Of a stretch of 64,000 bases of DNA, positions 11,300-21,968 are shown in pieces (positions within the stretch are counted from its first letter, which is position 1; each line of letters begins with the position of its first letter). Source of the stretch: Charina bottae (lineage: Eukaryota > Chordata > Lepidosauria > Squamata > Charinaidae); assembly GCA_023362775.1 (NCBI GenBank), contig JALMGJ010000019.1, positions 5,936,001 to 6,000,000 of the forward strand. Direction: 5' to 3'. The notes under the pieces were generated by a model that was not told the DNA's origin, made no database searches, and saw only the letters and a list, made by a program, of their open reading frames with translations. Both the position numbers and the translations under genes were made by a program.

Positions 11300-11680
11300 T
11301 GGTACAGTTATCTTTCCTTTTCTTTGTTCTAATCTCATGACTTGAATGTCTTTTAACTGCTATTTCTTACCCCCTTTCTATGCTTTGCATAACATAGCAT
11401 ATCCCAAAAAGGAGTAGTGTAATGGATATACAGTAGATCAAACTTCTCTAATTCCTTTAGAACTGTAGAATTCCTTTGATGCATTGTACAGCTTGCTTTA
11501 TTATTGCATGTTACAGAGGGTTATATTGTTGGCTTATTTTCCTTTTTCTTTCATTCTCCACTTTCCTGGTTTTTTTTTTTTTTTTTTGTGGGGGGGAGGA
11601 CCTTGAATGGGAGTTTTCCCCTAAAGTTTCTACTTGGGATTGAATTGAAACTTGGAAGTTCAGTTCAACTTGGAAGAAAA
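11300..11680. other. Intergenic, no recognised feature
   Basis: Contains a poly-T/poly-G tract near 11571-11597. Nothing else stands out. Confidence 0.4.
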
Positions 11681-11684
11681 GCCA

Positions 11685-12004
11685 TAGATTTATTTATTTA
11701 TCGTTTGGCACATTCACATCACGTTACAATAAAAAACATAGAGCATAATAAATAATAAATATAAAATATAAAATATAGACAGGAAAATTCCAAACGTATG
11801 TCTAGGTTACAAATATAGTTTTTTGCTTCAGTTGTCACAGCCAGGAAATCAGCAAAGTCTCCATTGTAGGCTCGGTTTTGACACTCTGGCACTATATGTT
11901 GGATAGTTTGTTTTTCGGCCCCACAGTCACAGTTCGATGATGTTGTTTTGCCTCATTTATAAAGGGCATCTGCACATCTACCAATGACCCATGCAAATTC
12001 GGTT
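11685..12004 (-). pseudogene. LINE C-terminal CCHC fragment
   Basis: The minus strand reads a C-terminal LINE domain: ADALYK, then SSNCDCGAEKQTIQHI followed by VPECQNR (a C-x-C-x7-H-x4-C cluster), then a tail ending near NLDIRL. Many non-LTR retrotransposons end with this C-x-C-G...QT..HI...C cluster plus a short 'A..W...LD' tail. An AT-rich 3' UTR follows at 11690-11780. The element is interrupted at 12004/12018 by the palindromic PLE unit. Clade unassigned. Confidence 0.6.
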
Positions 12005-12018
12005 CAAAGCCATAGAAG

Positions 12019-12374
12019 TCTGTAGCTTGAATCATGTCAACTGGATTTCTATTTTCTCAGTGGAAACATTTTGCTCCTTATCCAAGAAGCTTCTTCAGTC
12101 TGAGCAAAGTTAGTAAGGGAATCCTTAAATATGTTTCTAGGGTGGCTGTGGGACCTTGCACCTGGGGCAACCCAAATAACCATGACCTAGCCCCAGGTGC
12201 AAGGTCACACAGCCACCTAGAAACACATTTAAGGATTCCCTTACTAACTTTGCTCAGACTGAAGAAGCTCCTTGGATAAGGAGCGAAACGTTTCCACTGA
12301 GAAAATAGAAATCCAGTTGACATGATTCAAGCTACAGACAATTCCACCTGGATGACTGAGAACCTTCATAGACA
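12019..12374. mobile_element. Palindromic PLE-derived unit A
   Basis: Two head-to-head copies of the Penelope-like 3' terminal region form an inverted repeat with arms of about 145 bp (12020-12165 and 12195-12343). The right arm extends another ~30 bp to the element end ('GACTGAGAACCTTCAT'). Exact 14-bp direct repeats (CAAAGCCATAGAAG at 12005-12018 and 12375-12388) flank it, showing insertion as a single unit. The right arm carries a hammerhead-like core; in the left arm the GAAA is mutated. The mirrored ORFs 12034-12279 (+) and 12078-12323 (-) are artefacts of the palindrome. Confidence 0.82.
12253..12301 (+). ncRNA. Hammerhead-ribozyme-like motif in unit A
   Basis: In order: CTCAG (12253-12257), CTGAAGA (12259-12265, matching CUGANGA), a perfect 7-bp stem GCTCCTT/AAGGAGC (12267-12273 with 12278-12284) with a GGAT loop, GAAA (12285-12288) inside the self-complementary GAAACGTTTC, and CTGAG (12297-12301), which can pair with CTCAG as stem I. 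PLEs are known to carry minimal hammerheads that work as dimers through a short self-complementary stem III. One extra A between core and stem II departs from the consensus, so activity is uncertain. Confidence 0.45.
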
Positions 12375-12388
12375 CAAAGCCATAGAAG

Positions 12389-13984
12389 ATATTTCTGATG
12401 ACACAACAGCAAGCTAATCATATGACATACTTCATGCTCTACAGTAAACCAAAATGTTTACAAACGTTCTGTCTCTTTTCTGTTGCATTGAGCTTCAAGG
12501 ATGCTGTAGGAAGTCCTAGACTGAAGTTCTAGATGGCAGAATTCAGCACTATTAGAAAAGTTCCCTGTACTTCTGTAAGCATCTTCTACCATACTATCTT
12601 CACTGGTGTGGGAACCCATTCCCACTTCAGAATAATATTGAATTCAAAATTAAAGACAACCCTCTAAGATTCAGAAATTGTTGGATCTGGGCACTCTTGT
12701 TCACTTCTTGACTATCTTAGTGAGCAAAATATATGGCTTCTATAGTGACCATCTGTTGACACAAGGTTAATCAGACATGTTGTTAGTAGAGCATTTCTGT
12801 AAATCTAAAATGCCCTGCAACTAAGATAACATCCTGGTAGCATCATAAGCTAGAAACAGATAGAGCCAAGTGTCATCAGCATTAGCTGTGATGAATTAGC
12901 CCATTTCACTGAAAGATTGAAGTCAGTGATAGATGGATAGTCAAGATCAGGTTTGTGAGCAGGCAATCTTTTCTAGGAAACAGATTTCCTAGAGTGATAT
13001 GCTATAATTTTTAAGTAATTTCAGACCTCTAAGCTTTTTCTTATCTCCTCACTGATTTCTAACTAAGGATACATAGAAAAGATCCAAGGTATCTCACAGA
13101 ACACTACATTTGAAAACATCTGATTATCTAAACTATAATGTCAAACAAATGTTCTATTTATATACTATTAACATTTTAAGCACTGAGCTGCATTCTTGCA
13201 AGCATCATTCAAAAGCAAATACAGCAATGGGAGTCAGAAATTAAAACAATAAAGCTTATCATGAGAGTCCTAATTAAAATTGAACTATTATTAGGCAGCA
13301 AAATGATAAAAACATTATGTTAAGCATTCATTGGTGCTTGGTGGGGGCTTCAGATAAGGAATGTAATGTTTTCTTATCTTTGTTACAAGAGAGGCTTTAT
13401 TATACAAACATACCAACTCTTATGTAAACAAAATTTATGATACCTACTTATTTATAATCCTTATCACTATACCTAGAACTGTTTACCTATGTGTCTGTCT
13501 CTCTTTCTGCTATGCACCTAATTCTAAGGATTCTTATCTCCAGTTATTATGTGTTTTCATACACTCCTTTCTTTCCTTTCCCCCTTCTTCTTTCGAGGCA
13601 GGTTTAAACTTCCGAAACCTCTGGAAAGAAGCAGGCTTAATTAGCCTTATTTTGGACTTCCCACTCAGCTGTAAATTGTGGAGGAAGCTCCTCAAATGGA
13701 CTTTTAGCCACCTGTTAGCCAACCTTCAGCCAGCCTTAGGCTGGATTCCTGCAGGGATTTTAGCATCTCATGATCTTTCAGTCTTCAACTGGAAGGGGAA
13801 AGGTGCATTACCAGTTGCTGGATGGCTGTTGGTTGTCAACATTTCTGAAGGTTGATATGGGATAACCAAGGCATTGAAACTTCTGAACCAAAAATAAATA
13901 AATAAATCAAGAATTAGCAGCAATCTGCACCATATTCTATGCAATGGTTTGGTTCCACTCTGTTCTGTTTGGAGTATGACCACC
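12389..13984. other. Intergenic, no recognised feature
   Basis: AT-rich, with only short, domainless ORFs. The first ~100 bp may continue the interrupted LINE fragment. Confidence 0.4.
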
Positions 13985-15480
13985 AGAACTTTATAGAAAT
14001 AGTTTTATTATATAAAAACTATTTATAATTATAAGTCCATAATACAACTGAAGATTACTGGATCAACTGGATGCGCTTGGAGGGAGGCAGCTATGTAGTA
14101 GCAGAAGCTGAAGTTCAGCAACAAGTAGGACAAGTAGGACAACAGTTCTGGATCAAGATGCTAGGTTCAAACTAGGAAACTCAGGATCAGTTCTTCTGAA
14201 TTACTGGGAGCGAGGCTGACAAGACTGGACTGAAGTCTCTGGAACTAGGATTGCAGAATAGATGGGATGAGGTTCTTCTGAATTCTCAGGATGACTGGAC
14301 TGGATTCTCTGCACAAGCTGGATGCTCTAAAGGACTGGACTGGAACTGCAAGGCAGACTGGACTGGTTCCTCTGGACACTGGATTGGAACCGCAAGGCAG
14401 AATAGACTGGTTCCTCTGGACACTGGATTGGAACTGCAAAGCAGACTGGACTGGTTCTTTTGGAACACTGGACTGGAACTGCAAGGCAGACTGGACTGGT
14501 TCCTCTGGGACACTGGACTGGAATTGCAAGGCAGACTGGACTGGTTCCTCTAGGACAATGGACTGGAACTGCAAGGCAGACTGGACTGGAACCTCTGGGA
14601 CACTGGACTGGGACTGCAAGACAGACTGGACTGGAACCACAAGGAACAGAATGAGAGCTGCAAGGCAGACTAGGCTACTATCACTAGGCAATGCTGCCTG
14701 TAAACCAGGAAGGACAGGGTACGATAAACTAGAAAGCCCCCCAATGACAGAACATGGCGACCTGAGATCAACGCGTCAAGCCATACAAGGGTGAGCAAAG
14801 TACTTAGTTGAAGCATTGAGACGCTGCTGATGAATACCCGATACAACTGAAGCTCTCCTGGCGGGGCTTTCTGAGAAACTATGAGCTAACGTTCTGACCC
14901 CTGTTGATACTGAAGCGATCTGGGCTTCTGATGCATCTGGGGTCAATTCAGAAATGAGTTGAATGTCTGACACTGATTCTGCAGTGATGACAGGACAGAG
15001 CTTCAAAGATGAATATGGCTGTACTTCTCCTGAAGATGCTGTTAGGTCAGTAGAACGTTTGTCTCCGGCAATTGGGTGCTTGCTCTTTTGTCCTTTTATC
15101 TTGTTTTCAGTGGGCCTTCTCTCCTCGGGAGCCAATCAGGACTCCCTCTGTTTGGCGTGCTTATCCACCCACCTGTCTCTGGCGCTAATTGGTGCTGAAA
15201 TATGAAGTAAGTCAGGAGCACCAATCGGCTTCTCAGGATTCTCCCATGCTGCTGGGTCATCCCTGGGTCCAGACTCCTGCACCTGTTCATCATGAGACTG
15301 ATCATGAGCATTGCACTTTTGAACCTGCACGAGTTCTTGTTGGTTGCTGCACAGGGTAAGTTTCGTTTCTCTGATTAGTTTCGTTTTCCTCTAACTCAGA
15401 GTCAGAGTCAAACTGGACTCTGACACATTCAGTTCTATCCAAGTCAAGTCAAATCAACTTATTATGGCCATTAGCCTACA
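13985..15480 (-). other. Unclassified repeat-like block containing a minisatellite
   Basis: Composition changes sharply from the surrounding AT-rich DNA. On the minus strand an acidic stretch (DSDSELEENE) is followed by basic and Ser/Thr-rich coding-like sequence (ORF 14776-15135), then a 45-bp minisatellite, then an AT-rich end with an AATAAAA signal near 14006. This could be the 3' end of an LTR-type or DIRS-like element, but I see no protease, RT or integrase motif and no terminal repeats. I would not assign a function. Confidence 0.3.
14290..14670. repeat. 44-45-bp minisatellite, about 8 units
   Basis: The word GCAAGGCAG (or one-base variants) recurs at 14348, 14392, 14436, 14481, 14526, 14571, 14616 and 14660, a spacing of 44 or 45 bp. 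The unit is roughly 'GGACTGG TTCCTCTGG ACACTGGACTGGAACTGCAAGGCAGACT'. Since 45 is 3 x 15, long frames stay open on both strands (DWTG..LDWNCKA forward, SALQFQSSVPEEPVQ reverse). These are by-products of the repeat. Confidence 0.92.
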
Positions 15481-15552
15481 AACAGATACTGCCAACAACA
15501 CCATAAAAGCCTATGCAGTACGCAGGTTTATTTTTATTTTTCACTGTAGATT

Positions 15553-17760
15553 ATGGGTGGTATCCCCATACCACCAAGAACTTGCCACAATTTGTTATGA
15601 TCCACACAGTCAAAGGCTTTAGAATAGTCAATAAAACAGAAATAGATGTTTTTCTGAAATTCCCTGGCTTTTTCCATTATCCAGCGGATATTGGCAATTT
15701 GGTCTCTAGTTCCTCTGCCTTTTCTAAACCCAGCTTGTACATCTGGCAATTCTCGCTCCATGAATTGCTGGAGTCTACCTTGCAAGATCTTGAGCATGAC
15801 CTTACTGGCATGTGAAATAAGTGCCACTGTTCGATAGTTTGAACATTCTTTAGTGCTTCCCTTTTTTGGTATGGGGATATAAGTTGATTTTTTCCAATCT
15901 GATGGCCATTCTTGTGTTTTCCAAATTTGCTGGCATATGGCATGCATCACCTTGACAGCATCATCTTGCAAGATTTTAAACAGTTCAGCTGGGATACCAT
16001 CGTCTCCTGCTGCCTTGTTATTAGCAATGCTTCTTAAGGCCCATTCAACCTCACTCTTCAGGATGTCTGGCTCTAACTCACTGACCACACCGTCAAAGCT
16101 ATCTCCAATATTATTATCCTTCCTATACAGATCTTCCGTATATTCTTGCCACCTTTTCTTGATCTCTTCTGCTTCTGTTAGGTCCTTACCATCTTTGTTT
16201 TTGATCATACCCATTTTTGCCTGGAATTTACCTCCGATGTTTCTAATTTTCTGGAAGAGGTCTCTTGTCCTTCCTATTCTATTGTCTTCTTCCACTTCCG
16301 CACATTGCTTGTTTAAAAATAATTCCTTATCTCTTCTGGCTAACCTCTGGAATTTTGCATTTAATTGGGCATATCTCCCCCTATCACTGTTGCCTTTTGC
16401 TTTCCTTCTTTCTTGGGCTACTTCCAGTGTCTCAGCAGACAGCCATCTTGCCTTCTTGGTTTTCTTTTTCTTTGGGACGTTTTTTGTTGCCGCCTCCTGA
16501 ACAATGTTGCGAACTTCTGTCCATAGTTCTTCTGGGACCCTATCTACTAAATCTAGTCCCTTAAATCTATTCTTCACCTCCACTGCATATTCCTTAGGAA
16601 TATTAGTGAGCTCATATCTAACTGATCTGTGGGTCTTCCCTATTCTCTTTAGTCTGATTCTAAATTTTGCAATAAGAAGTTCGTGATCTGAACTACAGTC
16701 AGCTCCAGGTCTTGTTTTTACCGACTGTATAGATGTCCGCCACCTTTGGCTGCAAAGGATGTAGTCAATCTGATTTCGGTGTCGACCATCTGGTGAAGTC
16801 CATGTATAAAGTCGTCTTTTAGGTTGTTGGAAGAGAGTGTTTGTTATGCACAGTGAGTTGTCTTGGCAAAATTCTATCAGCCTATGTCCTGCTTCATTTT
16901 GTTCTCCCAGACCATGCTTGCCTGTAATTCCAGGTGTCGTCTGACTACCCAGCTTAGCATTCCAGTCTCCTGTAATGAAAATAACATCTCTTTTTGGTGT
17001 ATTATCTAGTAGGTGCTGCAGATCCTCATAGAACTGATCTACTTCTGCTTCTTCAGCATCTGTGGTTGGGGCATATATTTGGATCACTGTGATGTTAAAT
17101 GGCTTACCCTGAATTCAAATTGAGATCATTCTATCGTTTTTTGGATTGTATCCAAGCACTGCTTTAGCCACTTTATTATTAATTATGAAGGCTACTCCAT
17201 TTCTTCTGTGGTCCTCTTGTCCACAGTAGTAGATCTGGTGGTCATCTGATGTGAAGTGGCCCATCCCAGTCCATTTCAGTTCACTGACACCTAAAATGTC
17301 TATATTTAATCTTGACATCTCACCAATAACCACATCCAATTTGCCCTGGCTCATAGATCTTACATTCCAGGTTCCTATGGTGTGTTGATCTTTAGAACAT
17401 CGGATTCGTCGTTCACCACCAGCACCGTCGGCCGCTAGCCGTCCTTTCGGCTTTGAGCTAGCTGTGTCATCACATCTGGGGCTAGTTGAACGTATCCTCT
17501 GTTCCTCCCCAGTAGCATTTTGACCATCTTCCGACCTGGGAGTCCCATCTTCCGATGGTATACCGACATATCTTTGGTTGTACTGATCCATTTAGTTTTC
17601 ATGGCAAGAATACTGGGGTGGGTTGCCATTACCTTCCCCAGGGATCGTATTTAGTCTGACCTCTCTGCCACGACCTTCCCGTCTTGGGTGTCCCTTCACG
17701 GTTTAGCTCATGGTTTCATTGAGGTGCTCAAGCTCCAGCACCACGACAAGGTAACGATCT
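15553..17760 (-). mobile_element. RTE-BovB LINE, 5' end present, 3' half missing
   Basis: The minus strand runs from a BovB-like 5' leader (17600-17760, with 'AAGACGGGAAGGTCGTGG' and 'CACCCCAGTATTCTTGCCATG') through the endonuclease and into the RT. Homology stops in the early RT at about 15553, after LWQVLGGMGIP, compared with the 4-kb copy. The adjoining 15430-15550 sequence is unrelated. LINEs normally lose their 5' end, so loss of the 3' part points to a later deletion or rearrangement. Confidence 0.85.
15560..17591 (-). pseudogene. BovB endonuclease-reverse transcriptase, one in-frame stop
   Basis: One frame runs from the Met at 17591 to about 15560, interrupted only by a TGA at 17115-17117 between NDRMISI and IQGKPFNIT (the following residues overlap the Met at 17087). 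CGA to TGA is the simplest explanation. AP-type endonuclease motifs in order: TIGTWNVRS, LGVSELKWTGMG, VIQIYAPT, FITGDWNAKLG, RNQIDYIL and SSDHELLIAKF. A linker and the RT start follow (NNKAAGDDGIPAELFK, CSNYRTVALISHASKV, GFRKGRGTRDQIANIR, FIDYSKAFDCVDHNKLW). The catalytic YADD and thumb are missing. The endonuclease looks well preserved apart from the stop, so the copy is fairly young. Confidence 0.9.
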
Positions 17761-17769
17761 CCTTTGCTG

Positions 17770-18736
17770 GAGTCATTGAACATTACTGCAAAACAAAACT
17801 AACAAGAACAAATACATTGTCTGCAAGAAAAAATCAACACAGAAGTCATTTCAGTGGCCATGCATTACTACTAGAAAAGGGAAAATAAGGTTTTGGTGCA
17901 TTGCTAAATAAAATATACGATGTTAAAAAAAATGTGTGATCCCATGTTGTAGGGACCGAGGCTATGTGCTGTTGGAATGTCATGATAATTGTCCTGTAAC
18001 AGCACAGAGGAAAGGTCATTGCAATGTGTACTAATAAATGTATGCTTATTGGTATTTTTAATGTACCAGTGTGTGAAGGTAGGAACCCATAGATCTCTCA
18101 TTACATATTTTTGACATCTTGCAGAAATGAGGTAATTGGTTCAGATTATACTTTAACTCAATCCCTCAGAATTATTGGAGAATTGTATTTTTCTGCCTGG
18201 GACCAGCCAAGGTGACATAAAGCCACATGAGATCCATTTCTGCTTGAGTGACTTCTTCCAGGAGACTGAAAGGTATCACTTTAGATAGAATGGAGCAGCC
18301 CAAATGGTACTACGGCATCATATCTGGCCACTGGGGGACCTCCTTGCTTTGTCCTCTGTCATGCTTTAAGGTTGGAACCTAGGGAGATAGATTCTAGCCT
18401 GGTCATCTTGTGCCTTTTGAATACAAGAAAAATGGCTTGTTGTTTTGGTTTTCACCCCACAAAGCATTTAATCATCATTGCATAATTTCCAGACCTGCAA
18501 GAGATACAGCTTATGAAATTGTTGTTCTGTGATTTGCTGCTACTAGGAATACGGCAGGATCCCAAACAAGAATCAACGATAAATAAAAAGTTCCAGAGAT
18601 AAAAAAGAAGCCATATTTCTGTTTTAGACTGTATGTTTTTCATAGGAAAGGCACAGAACATGGCAACTTCGTGCTCTCTCCAGCCTTTCCCTTCTGATTC
18701 ACTGTAAAAAAATATTAAACTTTTATCTGTAGTTTT
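17770..18736. other. Intergenic, no recognised feature
   Basis: No recognisable repeat family or coding exon. The ORF at 18452-18748 (-) has no domain. Confidence 0.4.
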
Positions 18737-18750
18737 TACTATATACATTA

Positions 18751-18974
18751 TGTCGATGAAGGTTCTCAGTCATCCATGTGGAATTGTCTGTAGCTTGAAT
18801 CATGTCAACTGGATTTCTATTTTTCTCAGTGGAAACGTTTCGCTCCTTATCCAAGAAGCTTCTTCAGTCTGAGCAACTCTTTGCTCAGACTGAAGAAGCT
18901 TCTTGGATAAGGAGCGAAACGTTTCCACTGGGAAAATAGAAAATAGAAATCCAGTTGACATGATTCAAGCTACA
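18751..18974. mobile_element. Palindromic PLE-derived unit B
   Basis: The left arm begins with the PLE end 'GATGAAGGTTCTCAGTCATC' and reads inward to 'CTTCTTCAGTCTGAGC'. The right arm is its inverse (GCTCAGACTGAAGAAGC...GATTCAAGCTAC). The centre is GAGCAACTCTTTGCTC near 18873. Exact 14-bp target duplications (TACTATATACATTA at 18737-18750 and 18975-18988) bound the unit. Both arms keep the CTGAAGA-stem-GAAACGTTTC core, though in both the stem carries CTTCTT against AAGGAG and so pairs less well than in unit A. Confidence 0.85.
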
Positions 18975-18989
18975 TACTATATACATTAA

Positions 18990-20005
18990 TATACTATATT
19001 GATAAACTATATTGATATTTAAATGGGGGGCAGCAATAGATGATTGCAAGCTAGTGGTCTGCAGTAATTTGTGTTTGTTATAGTTCAGAGCAAGAAAAGA
19101 AAGTGAGATTAAATCCCCCCCCCCATTTCCAAAAATGTGTTGTTTTGTTGACTATCTTCATTCTTGACAGCACAGATGGTCTTCTCGTTCCTTGCTATAC
19201 CACTCTGAAAAGCAGTAAGTTGTTTTCTTCTGCAGCGGAGATTAGAGATATTAGGAAAAGAAGGGGGGAATTTGTGCCCAACTGCACTTCATTTCATGCA
19301 AGTTCACATCCGAGCGTTGTCACTAGACGTTGCCGCACACACATTTATGTAGAGGATGGCGAGATCCTGAGAGATAAAATGGGCACATTTATCAACTTCA
19401 TTTATTTAATTGTATACCTTTGAACTCCTAAATATTCTGGCAACCAAATCCTTTCCCTAGCAAAGGAAAATTGCACTCCTTTGAGGAGATTTAGCCAGCA
19501 GCTTCCTTTATAATGATTATCTTTGTACAGAAAGTATTTTCCCCCTCATAATGCCAAATAATCAGCCTGTGGATTTCCAAGTAGAATGATATCCATATCT
19601 GTCCAAACTGGAGGATTTGGTGCCAGTTTGAAAGCAGCTCTAACATGGAAGGTCTCACAATGCGGCAATGTTTAAGAAGTGAGACCATTTATTCCCAGGT
19701 CAGATATAGTATGTTTGGAACTGCAGCAAAGCTAGTATTTACCTTTGAAACACCAATGAGCTGAGCTTCTGGGAAGCCCGTTTTTTTGCCATTTCAACAA
19801 ACTCTTGCTTCACTCTCACCTCCCAGCTCCTAAACTCAAGGCAACCATTATTTTTTTCCCTCCACATCAGCCCCATAGAATTTCAGTTTCTAACCCATCT
19901 CAGGTATTTTCCAGGTAAACTTTGTGATCTCACCCATCCACCTTCTTTGTGGTCTTCCTCCTCTACTTTTCTCAACTGTACTGAGCTCAGTCATTTTTTT
20001 CTGGT
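18990..20005. other. Intergenic, no recognised feature
   Basis: Single-copy-looking sequence between two PLE insertions. The ATG at 19924 opens a frame that runs into the PLE, but it lies outside the element's target duplication. Confidence 0.45.
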
Positions 20006-20019
20006 CTGCCCTCCACTCT

Positions 20020-21834
20020 GCAGCTCTGTCCAGTGCTCAACCTCCTCCCCCCAACCTTACCATCCAAGAGAGGAGAGCCCTGACAGCCCTCAGCAAAGAT
20101 GAAACCATCACCATTTTACCTGCTGACAAAGGAAGTTGTACAGTGGTTCTAAACACTGCAGACTACCACAATAAAATTACCTCACTTTTGGAGGATCACC
20201 ATACATATGAAAAACTGAAAAGAGACCCCGCCAACAATTACAAGAAAAAGGTAATAGACAGTTTGAAACAATTGGAATTTGATGGCTCCATCGATAGGAT
20301 TACCTACCACCGTCTGTATCCTGGAGAAGCCATCCCCTGCATCTACGGACTTCCTAAGATCCACAAGGAAGGAACACCCCTCCGACCCATAGTCAGCAGC
20401 ATTAATTCGGTAACATACAACATTGCCAAACACCTCTATACCATACTAGCACACTCTGAACACGACATCCATAATTCGGAAGAATTTGTTTCCAAAGCAA
20501 AGATCCTGAAACTGGATACAGATGAAACTATGGTCTCCTTTTATGTGTGCTCCCTTTTCACCAGCATCCCCACCACTCATGCTCTATCCGCTGTCAGGAA
20601 GAGACTAGAAGAGGACAGCACCCTTGAAAGGAGAAGCCATCTCAACCCAAACCAGATCTGCCATCTTCTGGACCTGTGTCTTAACACCACTTATTTCACA
20701 TACAGAGGTGACTTTTACAGACAAAAACACGGCTGTGCCATGGGTTCTCCTGTATCACCCATTGTGGCCAATTTATACATGGAAGAAGTGGAGAAGAAAG
20801 CACTCAACACATTCCAGGAAACGGTGCCCACCCACTGGTTTAGGTATGTGGATGACACATGGGTCAAAATCAAGACCCAGGAAGTACAGGCCTTCACGGA
20901 CCATATAAACACTATAGATGCCAACATTAGCTTCACCAGAGAAGACACCAAGGACAACAGACTGGCATTCCTAGACTGTGAAGTCCTCATTGGGACTGGT
21001 GGCAAGCTAGAAATAGGGATCTACAGGAAACCCACACACACAGATCAATATCTGATGTTTGACTCCCACCATCCACTGTAGCACAAACTAGGAGTCATCA
21101 GGACATTGTCACACAGAGCAGAAACCATCCCCACCTCCATGGATTCCAAAAAGAATGAAAATCAGCACCTGAGAACAGCTCTGAAGGCCTGTGGATATCC
21201 AAATTGGGCCTTCACCAAATCTAAATCTACCAGACCTAAAACAGTGACAGATAGGGCTGAGACTCAGAGTAAACGAAAGAACCTGGTCATTCCCTACATG
21301 GCTGGCGTGTCTGAAAAGATAAAACGGATATTTGGCAAACACCACATACCTGTATATTTCAAACCCACCAACACACTGAGACAGAGGCTTGTACACCCCA
21401 AAGATCAAACTCCAAAACACAAGAAAAGCAATGTAGTTTATGCAATCCAGTGCAGTGAGGAGTGCTCTGAACTCTACATTGGAGAAACCAAACAACTTTT
21501 GTACAGGAGGATGGCCCAACACAGGAGAAGTAACACCACAGGGCCAGAGTCAGCAGTTTATCTTCATTTAAAGGAAAAAGGACACTCATTTGTGGACATT
21601 AATGTTCACATTTTAGACAGAGAAGATAGGTGGTTTGAGAGAGGGGTCAAGGAATCCATTTATGCCAACTTGGAAAATCCTTCCTTGAATAGAGGTGGGG
21701 GCCTCAGGCACAATCTTTCTCCCATCTTTCTCCCGGCTCTGTCTTCTGTGCCTAGGAAGATTAAGACCATTTCACAAGCTCAACAGCAGCATGGTGATCT
21801 TAACGATCCTCCTTTAGATAATAAAAGGACTTAA
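20020..21834 (+). pseudogene. PLE reverse transcriptase plus GIY-YIG endonuclease, one in-frame TAG
   Basis: A single frame of about 600 codons is interrupted only by TAG at 21079-21081 (HHPL-stop-HKLG; CAG to TAG is likely). RT blocks: ITILPADKGSCTVV, IYGLPKIHKEGTPLRPIVSS, GCAMGSPVSPIVANLYME and catalytic FRYVDDTW, followed by NRLAFLDCEV and IYRKPTHTDQYL, all typical of PLEs. The C-terminal nuclease shows VVYAIQC, LYIGETKQLLYRRMAQH and KEKGHSF, the GIY-YIG pattern. PLE RTs are related to telomerase RT and use the nuclease to open the target. The N-terminus is truncated at the insertion border, and upstream codons back to the ATG at 19924 are flanking DNA. Confidence 0.92.
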
Positions 21835-21919
21835 AATAACATCTCAATATAACCATGACCCCAGGTGTAAGGTCACACAGCTACCTAGAAACATATTTAG
21901 GATTCCCTTACCAACTTTG

Positions 21920-21968
21920 CTCAGACTGAAGAAGCTCCTTGGATAGGGAGCGAAACGTTTCCACTGAG
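21920..21968 (+). ncRNA. Hammerhead-ribozyme-like motif in PLE 3' UTR
   Basis: CTCAG (21920-21924), CTGAAGA (21926-21932), stem GCTCC/GGAGC (21934-21938 with 21947-21951), GAAA (21952-21955) within the palindromic GAAACGTTTC (21952-21961), and CTGAG (21964-21968) complementary to CTCAG. The layout matches minimal PLE hammerheads that need dimerisation. The spare A before stem II is the main departure from consensus. Assignment rests on motif order and pairing only. Confidence 0.45.

Noticed and set aside
12034..12323. Two nearly identical 81-codon ORFs on opposite strands
   Set aside because: They are mirror translations of the palindromic PLE unit.
14245..14794. Long overlapping ORFs on both strands (148 and 167 codons) as a repetitive secreted protein
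   Set aside because: They follow the 45-bp minisatellite in every frame that stays open, on both strands, with no start context, signal peptide or conserved domain.
13985..15480. Endogenous retrovirus or LTR retrotransposon
   Set aside because: No RT, integrase, protease or paired LTR could be seen. Kept only as an unclassified block.
15937..16686. Plus-strand ORFs of 60-187 codons, Ser/Leu-rich
   Set aside because: They are antisense shadows of the BovB endonuclease-RT frame.
19924..20018. ATG at 19924 as the PLE start codon
   Set aside because: It lies upstream of the exact 13-bp target duplication (20006-20018), so those codons are flanking host DNA read by chance into the truncated element.
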